Assembly: GCF_000377505.1 (NCBI RefSeq)
Contig: NZ_KB898186.1
Coordinates: 310,001 to 374,000, forward strand
DNA length: 64,000 bases
Direction of reading: 5' to 3'
DNA from: Paenibacillus massiliensis 2301065 = DSM 16942
GTDB lineage: Bacteria; Bacillota; Bacilli; Paenibacillales; Paenibacillaceae
Under the pieces are notes generated by a model. That model saw only the letters and a program-made list of their open reading frames with translations, did not search any database and was not told the origin of the DNA. Each line of letters begins with the position of its first letter. The first letter of the stretch is position 1. Shown here one piece after another: positions 14,916-23,542 of the stretch. The translations under genes and the position numbers were made by a program.

Positions 14916-16454
14916 GTGTCCAGTGATACAGTAGCCGTTTCTCCTCCCAATGATTCTCCCAAGGAACGCTGGCTGGCTTTTGTCGCCATTGTTGTAGGGG
15001 CTTTTGTGGCAGTGTTGAACAACAGTCTGATTAATGTGGCGATCCCCCAACTGACCACAGATTTAGGGTCTGCTACGGCTCGAATCCAGTGGGTTGTAAC
15101 GGGCTATACGCTGGCTTCGGGGATTATCGTACCGATTACGGGCTTTATGGAGCAGCGTGTAGGATATAAGAAATTTTTAATCGGAGCCTTGTCCGTGTTC
15201 ACCCTGGGGACAGCGATGTGCATATTTGCCTGGAATGATCTGTCCTTGATATTTGCACGGATTCTTGCAGGGCTTGGCGGTGGGGTTATTATTCCGCTCA
15301 GTATGACAGTTGTATATAAAATTATCCCGCGTGAGCAGGTTGGGCTAGCCATCGGAATCTGGGGCATCTCGTCCATGGCGGCACCAGCCATCGGCCCGAC
15401 GCTGAGTGGCTATCTGATTGAGTGGTTCAGCTGGAGGTTTCTCTTCATCGCTTGTGTTCCATTCGGGCTACTCGCCATTCTGCTCGTGTGGTTGCTCATT
15501 AAGGAACCGCCCAAAGGGAAGCCGATCAAATTCGATATCGTAGGCTTTGTTCTGGCAGCTACCTGTGCGGGAACCTTGCTATATGCCCTTTCCAGTGCGT
15601 CATCCGACGGTTGGACATCCTTCAAGATTGTCGGATTGTTCTTCATTTCCTTCTGGTCATTGGTGTTCCTGATTGTCGTCGAGAGCGGCAAGGAGAATGC
15701 TGTAATTGATGTGTCCTTATTCAAAAATTATAGGTTTACCATTAGCGTCATTACGTCCAGCTTTGTCATGATGGGCATGTATGGGGGGACATTTTTGGCA
15801 CCACTATTCTTGCAAAATATTCAGTCCGTATCCCCGATTGAGACAGGGATGATTCTTCTGCCGCAAGCTGTGGCGATGGCCATGGTCATGCCGATTGCCG
15901 GTAAGCTGCTGGATAAGGTCGGTATCGTTCCCATTGGTCTATTCGGTCTGACACTAACCAGCGTGATGACCTATCATCTGGTCTCGTTGACACCGCAGAC
16001 CTCACATACCTGGTTCGAGGTCGTGACCGTATTACGTGGGATTGGGATCGGCCTGTGCCTCATGCCGCTGTCGACCATCGGTATGAACGCCGTATCGAGT
16101 GATAAGGTCGGGAATGCATCTGCTGCATCCAATCTCATCCGGACCATCGCGGGCTCGATGGCTATTGCCATCCTGACCTTCCTGATGCAGAGTCGTACAG
16201 CGCTGCACACGCAGCATATTGCAGAGTCGATACCTGTGGAATCTGTTCAGGTTCTGCAATCCACCTTGGGTAGCTCATGGATATCTACGGTATCAGGATT
16301 AATTTCGCTGGATGCGTATTCCCGAGGCATTGCAGATACATTTTTACTATCCTCCATTCCTTTGTTTTGTTCGATTCCGCTGATTCTATTGTTCATAGAA
16401 CGACGGAAATCATCCAAGCGGGCAGCAGTGGAGACGCAGGCATTGAATAGTTGA
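14916..16454 (+). CDS. DHA2-family MFS drug:proton antiporter (EmrB/QacA type)
   Basis: A 512-residue transporter with about 14 hydrophobic helices, the mark of the DHA2 subfamily. It shows motif A-like GFMEQRVGYKKFLIG between helices 2 and 3, motif C-like GPTLSGYLIEWFSWRFLFI around helices 5-6, and the TM1 motif LNNSLINVAIPQL. It exports hydrophobic or cationic drugs using the proton gradient; the actual substrate is unknown. The start is a GTG at 14916 with GGAGGG upstream. Flanking genes encode two adaptors, and a PadR regulator gene lies upstream, consistent with drug-inducible expression. Confidence 0.92.
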   Translation: MSSDTVAVSPPNDSPKERWLAFVAIVVGAFVAVLNNSLINVAIPQLTTDLGSATARIQWVVTGYTLASGIIVPITGFMEQRVGYKKFLIGALSVFTLGTAMCIFAWNDLSLIFARILAGLGGGVIIPLSMTVVYKIIPREQVGLAIGIWGISSMAAPAIGPTLSGYLIEWFSWRFLFIACVPFGLLAILLVWLLIKEPPKGKPIKFDIVGFVLAATCAGTLLYALSSASSDGWTSFKIVGLFFISFWSLVFLIVVESGKENAVIDVSLFKNYRFTISVITSSFVMMGMYGGTFLAPLFLQNIQSVSPIETGMILLPQAVAMAMVMPIAGKLLDKVGIVPIGLFGLTLTSVMTYHLVSLTPQTSHTWFEVVTVLRGIGIGLCLMPLSTIGMNAVSSDKVGNASAASNLIRTIAGSMAIAILTFLMQSRTALHTQHIAESIPVESVQVLQSTLGSSWISTVSGLISLDAYSRGIADTFLLSSIPLFCSIPLILLFIERRKSSKRAAVETQALNS

Positions 16455-16498
16455 AGTATATATAAGTTATTGATTCGGAGAGGGGAAGGGCTGTACAA

Positions 16499-17962
16499 AT
16501 GAACAAATGGAGAACGACCGCAGCCGTGCTTTTGACGGGTACGTTGATCTTGTCTGGCTGCTCGACAGGAAGTGAAGCAAGTCAAGAATTGAATGTGACC
16601 GTGAAGGTGAATCAGGCTCAGACAGGCATGCTGGGCAGCGGAGAAATCTATACAGGTAAGATTACTCCTGCCGAAGCTGTAAATATTACACCCAAAATAT
16701 CCGGGAAAGTATCCTCCATCTCGGTAGATGTGGGAACTGTAGTGAAGAAGGGACAGGTACTGGTCAAGCTGGAGGACGATGATCTTCGTAACAAGCTCAA
16801 AATTGAAGAAGCCAATGCCTCTGCAGCCGAGACTGCGATTATGTCGGCCAGAGACTCCCGTGAATCGGGTATGGTGTCGGCGAACTCCGGTGTAGTGAAT
16901 GCCAAAGGTGGGGTAATCTCCTCCCAGAACGCCATTGCGCAGGCAGAATCGGGAATCAACTCGGCAGAAGCAGCTGTGAATCAGGCTCGCACAGCCATTG
17001 CTACAGCCAATAATACGGTGAAGCAGTCCAAGGAGCAGCTCGACAAGGCTAAGAAAAATCTGAGCCGTACGGAAACACTGGTGGCTAGCTCATCAGCCAC
17101 GCAGGTCCAACTGGAGGAAGCTCATGCTGCGCTTACGAGTGCTCAGGCGACCTACGACAATGCTCTGAATACCCGATCTAATGCTGAAACGCAGCTTGCT
17201 ACCGCCCAGAAATCATTGGCGACGGCAAAGGTGGCCTATCAGAATGCCAAGAATAGCTATCAAAATGCAAATAGCGGTTATAGTAATGCGGCAAGCCAGC
17301 TGAAGGTAGCCCAGAGCACTGCTGGCATTGAAACAAGTCAGCAGAGACTGGAATTGGCAAAGGTGAATCTGGAGATTGCTCGCAATAATCTCGACAATGC
17401 AGCCATTGCTTCTCCGATCAGCGGTGTCATTCAGCGACGTAATATCGAGGCGGGTGAGATGGCATCTCCATCTTCACCGCTGCTCGTCATCCATAATCTT
17501 GATTCCGTGAACCTCTTGATCTATGTACCGGCAGATCAAGTGAACACGATTCAGATGGACGACTTGTTGCAGGTTCGGGTACCTTCTTCCAAGGTAATGA
17601 CTACAGGTAAAGTCAAGAGCATCGGCTCGGATGACGCGAATGGGAATGGATTTCCTGTGCAGATCACGGTGTCTAATCCCGATGGCAAGCTCAAATCGGG
17701 TATGCTGGCAGATGTAAGCTTTATCGGCACAGATGCCCAGGAAGGTGTTATCGTGCCTACCAAAGCCGTGCAGCAGGAAAATGACAAGTCTTATGTATAT
17801 GTAGCTGAACAAGGTCATGCTGTACGCAAGGAAGTATCCGTCGGCGAACAATCAGGCTCGCAGACACTCATTACAAGCGGTCTGGCGGATGGAGAAGAGA
17901 TCATTGTGAATAATCTGGCACTGCTTGGTAATGATACAGCGATTACGATTGCACAATACTAA
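16499..17962 (+). CDS. Efflux RND/MFP-type adaptor lipoprotein with long coiled coil
   Basis: A 487-residue lipoprotein. Signal peptide with lipobox LSGC ending at residue 21, a barrel-sandwich half (ISGKVSSISVDVGTVVKKGQ), a very long Ala/Asn/Gln-rich coiled-coil hairpin (about residues 95-300, heptad-like), the second half (IASPISGVIQRRNIEAGEM), a beta-barrel and a membrane-proximal domain (VPTKAVQQENDKSYVYV). Adaptors of this build normally bridge to an outer-membrane channel; in a Gram-positive cell the hairpin would extend into the wall. It is 44 bp after the MFS gene, making two adaptors for one pump. The coding sequence ends about 155 bp before a strong terminator. Confidence 0.88.
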   Translation: MNKWRTTAAVLLTGTLILSGCSTGSEASQELNVTVKVNQAQTGMLGSGEIYTGKITPAEAVNITPKISGKVSSISVDVGTVVKKGQVLVKLEDDDLRNKLKIEEANASAAETAIMSARDSRESGMVSANSGVVNAKGGVISSQNAIAQAESGINSAEAAVNQARTAIATANNTVKQSKEQLDKAKKNLSRTETLVASSSATQVQLEEAHAALTSAQATYDNALNTRSNAETQLATAQKSLATAKVAYQNAKNSYQNANSGYSNAASQLKVAQSTAGIETSQQRLELAKVNLEIARNNLDNAAIASPISGVIQRRNIEAGEMASPSSPLLVIHNLDSVNLLIYVPADQVNTIQMDDLLQVRVPSSKVMTTGKVKSIGSDDANGNGFPVQITVSNPDGKLKSGMLADVSFIGTDAQEGVIVPTKAVQQENDKSYVYVAEQGHAVRKEVSVGEQSGSQTLITSGLADGEEIIVNNLALLGNDTAITIAQY

Positions 17963-18116
17963 GAAGTAACAGCTTCGAAGGAAGTAAAAGCTTGTGAAAT
18001 ATGAGGGACTAGAAGCAAAAGTTGAAGTAGAAGGGAAAGCGAGAACAGCAAGCCTGATAGGTAGAGGAGGCCTGTAGACAGAGCTAGTATACAGTAAATA
18101 TAGCGAACACAGCAAA

Positions 18117-18154
18117 GTAGCCCATCGTGGACTTTCCAACGATGGGCTACTTTT
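18117..18154. terminator. Bidirectional terminator between convergent genes
   Basis: Exact 12-bp arms GTAGCCCATCGT and ACGATGGGCTAC with a ten-base loop and TTTTAT after. It serves the efflux operon and faces the minus-strand gene ending at 18203. Confidence 0.85.
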
Positions 18155-18202
18155 ATGCATCTTAGTACGAATGTGGTTCGCTTACTTCATATGACTTCGT
18201 AA

Positions 18203-19270
18203 TTAGAACGTGTCCAGACGATCGTTACGGTTATCAGTGTTGTAGACTGTTCCGTATACTTCATCAGTAGTGTACTCCTTCTTAACTTCATCGATGATAG
18301 CGTCGGTGAAGCTTCTCTTCTCGGAGCTGCCCAGTCTTTCGTAGCTTGTTTTGTCAACATAGACAAGAGCCTCTACGCGACGACTGTTCCCGCTCAACGT
18401 AAGGTCAGTTACCGTTACGTTTCTGTAGCCTTGCATATAGGAACGAATGTCACGAGAAAGTGTAGACAGGCTCACTGTCGAAGTTGTAGTCTTGGTAGTC
18501 ACAGTTCCGCGGCTGTTCGTCTCGAAGGTCAGCAGCTTGTTGGAGTTGCTGTCATCGTAGATCGTACCAGAAATGTTCGCATTACGATACTCACTACGAA
18601 TGTCGTCCGCGATGTCTTGCAGGAAGCTCTTTTGCTTGCTGCTGGACAGATCATTCCATCTATCTTTGTCGACATCAATGTTCACTGTCACGTTCCGGTC
18701 GTTGCCTTTCAGCGAAATTTCAGCATATGTTCGCTCGTAATCGCCATAATCGTCATTCAGATCATCTTCCAGATCACGAAGACTTGTCGAGCTGCTGCTG
18801 TTATTGTTGTTGCTGCTATTGTTCTTATTTACCTGCTCTTGCAGAGCAGCTTTATCTTTTTCCAATTGAGCGATCGTAGCGTCCTTGCTAGCCACTTCCG
18901 CTTTGGTGGTTGCGAGCTGCTGTGTCAGGCTATTGATCTGTTGGTTCAATGCAACAACAGTAGTGTTGTCTACAGGAACAGCATTGTCCTCGATCACGAC
19001 ACGTTTGTTGTTACCATCCCAGGATACTTTCTTGTCCAGCGCAGTACCTGCTACACGAAGAGGTACATAAGTCGTGCCGTTAATCATGAACGGCTCAGTG
19101 CTAGCATCCGTAGATACTTCGTTACCGTTATATACGATTTTGATATTGTTATAGACGGCTTGAATAGACTTTGTAGCTTGGGCAGCATACGTAGAAGGCA
19201 AGAAGAATGCTCCGGATACGGCCAACGCCGATACGGCAGTGATAATTACGGGTTTTTTAATAAATTTCAT
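18203..19270 (-). CDS. Secreted stalk-domain protein with a duplicated C-terminal module
   Basis: A 355-residue exported protein. Signal peptide (residues 1-29, cleaved after TYA), a copper-amine-oxidase N-terminal-like stalk domain (about 38-95, FMINGTTYVPLRVAGTALDKKVSWD), a coiled coil (105-145, VVALNQQINSLTQQL onward), an Asn/Ser linker, and two related modules of about 85 residues. Both modules run from an LSxxI/LEDDL helix through xxVTxxLxGNxR, VDKxxxxxLxSxxKxSF and a final SGTIYDD / YGTVYNT. No catalytic motif is seen; a wall-associated structural or binding role is likely. GGAG lies 11 bases before the ATG. Confidence 0.78.
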   Translation of the reverse strand: MKFIKKPVIITAVSALAVSGAFFLPSTYAAQATKSIQAVYNNIKIVYNGNEVSTDASTEPFMINGTTYVPLRVAGTALDKKVSWDGNNKRVVIEDNAVPVDNTTVVALNQQINSLTQQLATTKAEVASKDATIAQLEKDKAALQEQVNKNNSSNNNNSSSSTSLRDLEDDLNDDYGDYERTYAEISLKGNDRNVTVNIDVDKDRWNDLSSSKQKSFLQDIADDIRSEYRNANISGTIYDDSNSNKLLTFETNSRGTVTTKTTTSTVSLSTLSRDIRSYMQGYRNVTVTDLTLSGNSRRVEALVYVDKTSYERLGSSEKRSFTDAIIDEVKKEYTTDEVYGTVYNTDNRNDRLDTF

Positions 19271-19839
19271 GCGTTTGTCTGCTCCTTTTCATCATAAAAT
19301 CTGGGTCTTGCTTGACTCATTCGGACAGACGAAGTCCCCCTCCTGATGTCCTGAACCTAGCAATTGTTGGATTGCAATGCTAATACTAGAGTAACATTAA
19401 TAGACTTGAATTCCAACAGCACCAAGGAAAATAGGTAAATTCCACCGTTCCTGTATGTTTAGACGCAGAAGCCCCCTGAATGGTTGCTAAATTCATTGAT
19501 TTTTTTTCGTGAATAAGCCAAGCGAATATGTACAGACTGAATAATTGAGGTTATTAATATCCAATTAATAACAGAATCCGTCTGTTCGATTGTTGCAGGA
19601 TATTAGGTAATATCAGCAATAAATGTACCTGCAGCAGAACCACCAACAGCCGAAGGGCCAACAGGAGAAGTGCTAACGACAGAAGTGCTAACAGCGCAGA
19701 AATGCCAAGCGGTCTCGCCGCTCGGCCCTCTGGACGATCATTCGACCGTCTATGTGTATGCCTAACAGAGATTCATAATGAGCTCATGCTGTGAATCTTG
19801 CTGTAATCTCTGTTTGAGCTCAGCTATCGAGCTTGCCGT
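19271..19839. other. Intergenic region without a supported gene
   Basis: This 569-bp stretch lies between the stalk-domain gene and csbD, both on the minus strand. It contains a short direct repeat AGAAGTGCTAAC twice near 19667-19695. There is also a hairpin ACAGAGATT...AATCTCTGT at about 19768-19818, just past the csbD stop, which could act as a csbD terminator although its T run is poor. I see no coding sequence or known RNA. Confidence 0.4.
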
Positions 19840-20016
19840 TTATTTACCGTCTTTTATTTTGCCTGCAGCTTCCTGCAGATTGCCCTTGACCTTGTCTTTC
19901 TTGCCTTCGGCCTGTAGGGAACGATTGTTGGTCGCATTGCCGATCTGATCCTTAATTTCTCCCTTAGCCTTATTAACAGCACCCTTTACTTTATCACTTG
20001 TTCCGTGGTTACTCAT
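19840..20016 (-). CDS. csbD: CsbD family stress protein
   Basis: A protein of 58 residues, hydrophilic and Lys-rich, with the CsbD pattern DKVKGAVNKAKGEIKDQIGNA and DKVKGNLQEAAGKIKDGK. CsbD proteins are abundant general-stress proteins of unknown activity; in Bacillus subtilis the gene belongs to the sigma-B regulon. The second ATG (20016) is preferred because AAGGAG is nine bases upstream, while the first ATG (20025) touches it. A good sigma-B-type promoter lies upstream at 20074-20098. Confidence 0.9.
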   Translation of the reverse strand: MSNHGTSDKVKGAVNKAKGEIKDQIGNATNNRSLQAEGKKDKVKGNLQEAAGKIKDGK

Positions 20017-20073
20017 GTTTGTCATCTCCTTTGGAATGTGTAATGTGTAACGTGTGATGTGTGTAACCTATAT

Positions 20074-20098
20074 ATACCCGCTCAGTAGGATCACAAAC
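20074..20098 (-). promoter_or_regulatory. Sigma-B-type promoter of csbD
   Basis: Read on the minus strand: GTTTGT (20098-20093), 13 bp, GGGTAT (20079-20074). This fits the Bacillus sigma-B consensus GTTTAA-N12-14-GGGTAT apart from the last two bases of the -35. About 35 bp of GTGTAA-like repeats follow before the start. Confidence 0.65.
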
Positions 20099-20180
20099 AT
20101 TTTGCTTTCTTGAACATGTTATGATAGTGACTATCATGTCTGCGTAAATACGCAATCCTACTGTGAAAGGAGTGTCACCT

Positions 20181-20696
20181 ATGGCTCAAATTCTGCTGTT
20201 CATCTTCGGAATTCAAATTATATATGTCTCTGCCTACACCTTGCGGATGATTCTGACATTGAAGGGCCAAAAATATGTTGCTGCGCTTATTAGCACCTTC
20301 GAGGTCGTGGTGTATGTTCTGGGTCTGAATCTGGTACTGAACTATCTGGATCAGGTGACCAGTCTGATTGTCTATGCTCTGGGCTATGCCTTGGGCATTC
20401 TGATCGGTGCATGGATTGAGGAGAAAATCGCCCTTGGGTATGTCACGGTCAAGGTGATTAGCAATGAATTCGATGGCGGGATTGCCAATAAACTGCGGGA
20501 CAAGGGCTACGGTGTAACGGCCTGGCTAGGTAGTGGCAGGGATGGGGATCGACTGGTCATGGAGATTCTGGCTAAGCGAAAAAATCAAAGCAGGCTGTAC
20601 AAGTCCATTCTGGAGCTAGACCCGAAGGCCTTCGTCATTACTGTAGAGCCCAAGCAATTCCATGGGGGCTTCTGGACCAAGTCCATCCGCAAATAG
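20181..20696 (+). CDS. UPF0316 / DUF2179 membrane protein (YebE-like)
   Basis: A 171-residue protein. Three N-terminal membrane helices (about residues 3-20, 30-52, 56-80) are followed by a soluble DUF2179 domain containing DKGYGVTAWLGSGRDGDRLVMEILAKRKN and LDPKAFVITVEPKQFHGGFW. DUF2179 resembles small ligand-binding domains and is found as the C-terminal part of YitT-type proteins; the function of UPF0316 is not established. The ATG at 20181 has AAGGAG eight bases before it; a GTG-initiated longer form from 20163 is less likely. It is monocistronic and divergent from csbD. Confidence 0.85.
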   Translation: MAQILLFIFGIQIIYVSAYTLRMILTLKGQKYVAALISTFEVVVYVLGLNLVLNYLDQVTSLIVYALGYALGILIGAWIEEKIALGYVTVKVISNEFDGGIANKLRDKGYGVTAWLGSGRDGDRLVMEILAKRKNQSRLYKSILELDPKAFVITVEPKQFHGGFWTKSIRK

Positions 20697-20938
20697 CGCC
20701 TGAGGTCGAGCACAGTCTTATAACGCTTTGAAAAAGCGAGTACTTGCTGGAAAATGCTCGTTCATACTTGGGGTATGTACAGTAACACCGGCTGGTTGTC
20801 AGTCATATTTGCACACAAAATTGCATACAATGTGTATTATTTCCTGGACAAGGCGCATATTAATACCGGCACAGGGTGATTCATTCACAGGCGAAACGAG
20901 CACGTCTTGATTACGCTTAAAGAATAGGGGGAGTATCC

Positions 20939-21148
20939 ATGTACCGACGTCATGTTCCTGAGCCTGTTCCCGAGGAGAATACCCAGATCTGGTCTTGTAC
21001 CCAAGAGGCATGTAATGGATGGATGAGAGCAGATTATACATTCACAAGCCAGCCTGACTGCCCGTTCTGTTCCTCACAAATGGAGCCTGAGACGAGAATG
21101 CTGCCGATCCTGAACGCAGCTGGCGGCCAGTATTCAACCCACAGCTAG
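20939..21148 (+). CDS. ydjO: YdjO-like cold-inducible small protein
   Basis: A 69-residue protein matching the Bacillus YdjO cold-inducible family: WSCTQEACNGWMR, then a CPFCSSQM pair and TRMLPIL near the end. The four Cys (CxxxxC and CxxC) suggest a zinc ribbon. Its molecular role is unknown. GGGGGAG is six bases before the ATG. The 240 bp upstream hold no other gene; downstream two strong hairpins separate it from the convergent LacI-type gene. Confidence 0.85.
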   Translation: MYRRHVPEPVPEENTQIWSCTQEACNGWMRADYTFTSQPDCPFCSSQMEPETRMLPILNAAGGQYSTHS

Positions 21149-21161
21149 GATAGCGAATGCG

Positions 21162-21197
21162 GTTCGGAAGGTGACGGGCAGCAGCCCAGTTCCGAAC
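21162..21197. terminator. Hairpin after ydjO
   Basis: GTTCGGAA (21162-21169) pairs with TTCCGAAC (21190-21197), with an inner GGGC-AGCA-GCCC stem. There is no T run, so it may be an RNA-stabilising hairpin rather than a classic terminator. Confidence 0.45.
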
Positions 21198-21208
21198 TGA
21201 ACTTACAG

Positions 21209-21245
21209 CAGACAACCCATGAGCACATTGCTCATGGGTTGTCTG
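21209..21245. terminator. Strong hairpin at the convergent end of ydjO and the LacI gene
   Basis: Exact 16-bp arms CAGACAACCCATGAGC and GCTCATGGGTTGTCTG with a five-base loop. It overlaps the last codons of the minus-strand regulator gene. The T run is absent on both strands; a two-way terminator is the best guess. Confidence 0.55.
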
Positions 21246-22239
21246 GCGTGGAGTGATGGGTGCGAACGGAATCCCGATAGATAATATTGCCTTGTACCTG
21301 CACGCGTCCGAAGCGGCGGTTAGGATTGTCGATCTTCTTCAGGATGGACTGCACAGCGACACGAGCCATCTGTTCCATGTCCACCTCGACGGTAGTTAGC
21401 TTTGGATCGCAGAGCGTGGCATAGATATCGTTGTCGAAGCCAGTCACAGAGCAATCCTCCGGGATACGAATGCCCATCGAACTGAGCTTCTGTACCAGCA
21501 GATGAGCTACCTGATCACAATTACATACAAATGCTGTCGGTAGCTGCTCGGGCAGCTCCATATCGACAAAGCTTCCCCGCTCGTCCCGATCATTCACGAT
21601 CAGATCCGGAAGGAGCGTCAGACGATGCTCCAACAACGATTTATAATAGCCCAGGAAACGGTCCTGAATGCTGCTTGTGGAATGCAGATTGCCAACATAG
21701 GCGATACGTCGGTGTCCCTGTTGAATCAGATAGTTAGTCAACTCGTAGGCCGCATAGAAGTTATCTGTCACGACAGAATCGATTTCGGCATGCTCGTCAT
21801 AGAAATCCAGAAAAATCTTGGGCACGCTCATCGCCTGTACCATCTCGATATAGGCTTTGCTGACCTGTCCCAGCACAATGAATCCGTCGACCTTATTGTC
21901 GCTATACAGCTTGGGCAAGATCAGGGCCTGCTCATCCTCTTCATTGAGAATGTGCAGAATTCCGTAGTATCCCTGAGCCTCCAGGTGCTTGCTGATATGC
22001 TGGAAGACGCGTACGTAGAACGATTGTGTCGGACCTGTAAAGCGTTCAGGAATGATTACACCAACATGGTGAGTTAGTCCTTCCTTCATGGAACGGGCCG
22101 CCGCGTTATAGCGGTAGCCCATCTCTACGGCCAGGACCTTGATTCGCTCCTTTAGCTCCTCACTGACGCCTTCTTTGTCGTTCAATGCTTTTGAGACGGT
22201 CATACTGCTGACCCCGAGCCGGTCGGCGATGTCCCGCAT
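21232..22239 (-). CDS. LacI family repressor of the mannooligosaccharide locus
   Basis: A 335-residue regulator. The N-terminal HTH with hinge helix reads MRDIADRLGVSSMTVSKALNDKEGVSEELKERI, and the periplasmic-binding-protein-like effector domain begins HHVGVIIPERF. At its end come GFDNDIYATLCDPKLTTVEVDMEQM and VQGNIIYRDSV. It likely binds the TTAACGATAACT sites at 24740-24754 and 24875-24891 and releases on a mannose-containing oligosaccharide. The ATG at 22239 lacks a good ribosome site. GAGGAGG lies eight bases before an in-frame CTG at 22257, which would add LRHNIT and complete the usual N-terminus; initiation there is possible. It is the third gene of the minus-strand group. Confidence 0.9.
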   Translation of the reverse strand: MRDIADRLGVSSMTVSKALNDKEGVSEELKERIKVLAVEMGYRYNAAARSMKEGLTHHVGVIIPERFTGPTQSFYVRVFQHISKHLEAQGYYGILHILNEEDEQALILPKLYSDNKVDGFIVLGQVSKAYIEMVQAMSVPKIFLDFYDEHAEIDSVVTDNFYAAYELTNYLIQQGHRRIAYVGNLHSTSSIQDRFLGYYKSLLEHRLTLLPDLIVNDRDERGSFVDMELPEQLPTAFVCNCDQVAHLLVQKLSSMGIRIPEDCSVTGFDNDIYATLCDPKLTTVEVDMEQMARVAVQSILKKIDNPNRRFGRVQVQGNIIYRDSVRTHHSTPDNP

Positions 22240-22351
22240 GGTGATATTGTGTCTCAGCTTGGTCGCCTCCTCAGGCCAGTGTCATCTTGGTATTTACATC
22301 ATACATCGTTACCTGCCATGAATAAAGGCATTCATAGCGGAAAATCGTCGC

Positions 22352-23542
22352 TTAACGCGGGATACCCTCGCTCGTCAGTAGCGCTTCATTGCGTTCGATC
22401 AGCTGCCGGCGCTGGGCTGCACTACCAAGAGAACGCAGGGGATCCGCGGGCGTGTTGAAAGTATAGTCGACCAGCTTCTCAACTGTCGTCGTGACGACAT
22501 GAATGCGGGTATCACTGGAGGCATAGTAGATGAACACTTCATCCCGCTCGTTGACGATGGCTCCGTTACAGAAGACTACATTCGATACGTCCCCTGTACG
22601 CTCGTCATCATATGGTGCCAGGAAATGTCCGCCTGGCTTGGCAATGACACGTGCAGGATCATGCAAGTCAGTGGCAAAGGCATAGAGCACATAACGCAGC
22701 CCAGCCGCCGTGTTCCGAACCCCATGAGCAATATGAATCCAGCCGCGCTCGCTCTTGATCGGGGCAGGGCCCTGCCCGTTCTTCATTTCGGATATGGTAT
22801 GGTACAGTCGTTCATCCATCACGATCTCCTGCTCTATGACCGGATTCAGGATGTCCTGACATAATCCGAAGGCGATGCCGCCGCCAGAGCCTGTCGAGAT
22901 GAAGCCGTCCTGAGGACGAGTGTAGAAGGCGTATTGTCCGTTCACGAATTCGGGGTGAAGCACTACGTTCCGCTGCTGTGGAGAGGGGGTCGACAGATTC
23001 GGAAGCCGCTCCCATTGCTTGAGATCCTTCGTTCGGACAAGTGCTGCTTGGGCTACCGCGCTTGACGTGTCGAAGGGCTCTGCAGAAGGGTCCTTACGCT
23101 CCGAGCAATAGATGCCATAGATCCAGCCGTCCGCATGCTGTACAAGTCGCATATCATACATGTTCGTCTCTTCCGGATCGATGTCATCCCAGATGAGGGG
23201 GGCATCCATGAATCTGAAGCCGTCGACCCCGTTGTCGCTCACGGCGAGTGAGAAGATGGACTTGCGATCCAGTCCCTCTGTACGGACAACAAGCACATAT
23301 TGTCCCTTGTAGTAGATGGCGCCAGGATTAAAGGCAGCATTGACACCCAGACGTTCCATAAAATGCGGGTTCGTCTCCCGATTCAGATCGAAGCGCCAGT
23401 GCAAGGGGACATGATGACGGGTCAGAACGGGGTATTGATAGCGGTCATAGACTCCGTTGTAGAATTCCGTGTTCACTGGATTACGGCGGCTCAGCAGCTC
23501 CTCTTGTCTGGCTTGACGAATTGCATATTGCTCGTGGATCAT
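22352..23542 (-). CDS. GH130 glycoside phosphorylase, mannosylglucose phosphorylase-like
   Basis: A 396-residue family 130 enzyme of the larger, MGP-like type. Signatures: [36 protein letters not shown] with the presumed acid Asp, and [22 protein letters not shown]. In known cases, 4-O-beta-mannosyl-glucose plus phosphate gives mannose-1-phosphate and glucose. The neighbour is a 2-epimerase that would make mannosyl-glucose from mannobiose, so the pair forms a complete step. The start at 23542 shares ATGA with the stop of the epimerase gene (4-bp overlap), which decides it over the longer frame to 23575. No signal peptide, so it acts in the cytoplasm. Confidence 0.88.
   Translation of the reverse strand: MIHEQYAIRQARQEELLSRRNPVNTEFYNGVYDRYQYPVLTRHHVPLHWRFDLNRETNPHFMERLGVNAAFNPGAIYYKGQYVLVVRTEGLDRKSIFSLAVSDNGVDGFRFMDAPLIWDDIDPEETNMYDMRLVQHADGWIYGIYCSERKDPSAEPFDTSSAVAQAALVRTKDLKQWERLPNLSTPSPQQRNVVLHPEFVNGQYAFYTRPQDGFISTGSGGGIAFGLCQDILNPVIEQEIVMDERLYHTISEMKNGQGPAPIKSERGWIHIAHGVRNTAAGLRYVLYAFATDLHDPARVIAKPGGHFLAPYDDERTGDVSNVVFCNGAIVNERDEVFIYYASSDTRIHVVTTTVEKLVDYTFNTPADPLRSLGSAAQRRQLIERNEALLTSEGIPR

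Noticed and set aside
18431-19297. A 288-codon plus-strand frame
   Set aside because: It is antisense to the stalk-domain protein gene and is a by-product of its codon use.
20728-20910. A 60-codon plus-strand frame between the UPF0316 gene and ydjO
   Set aside because: No ribosome site and no recognisable protein pattern.
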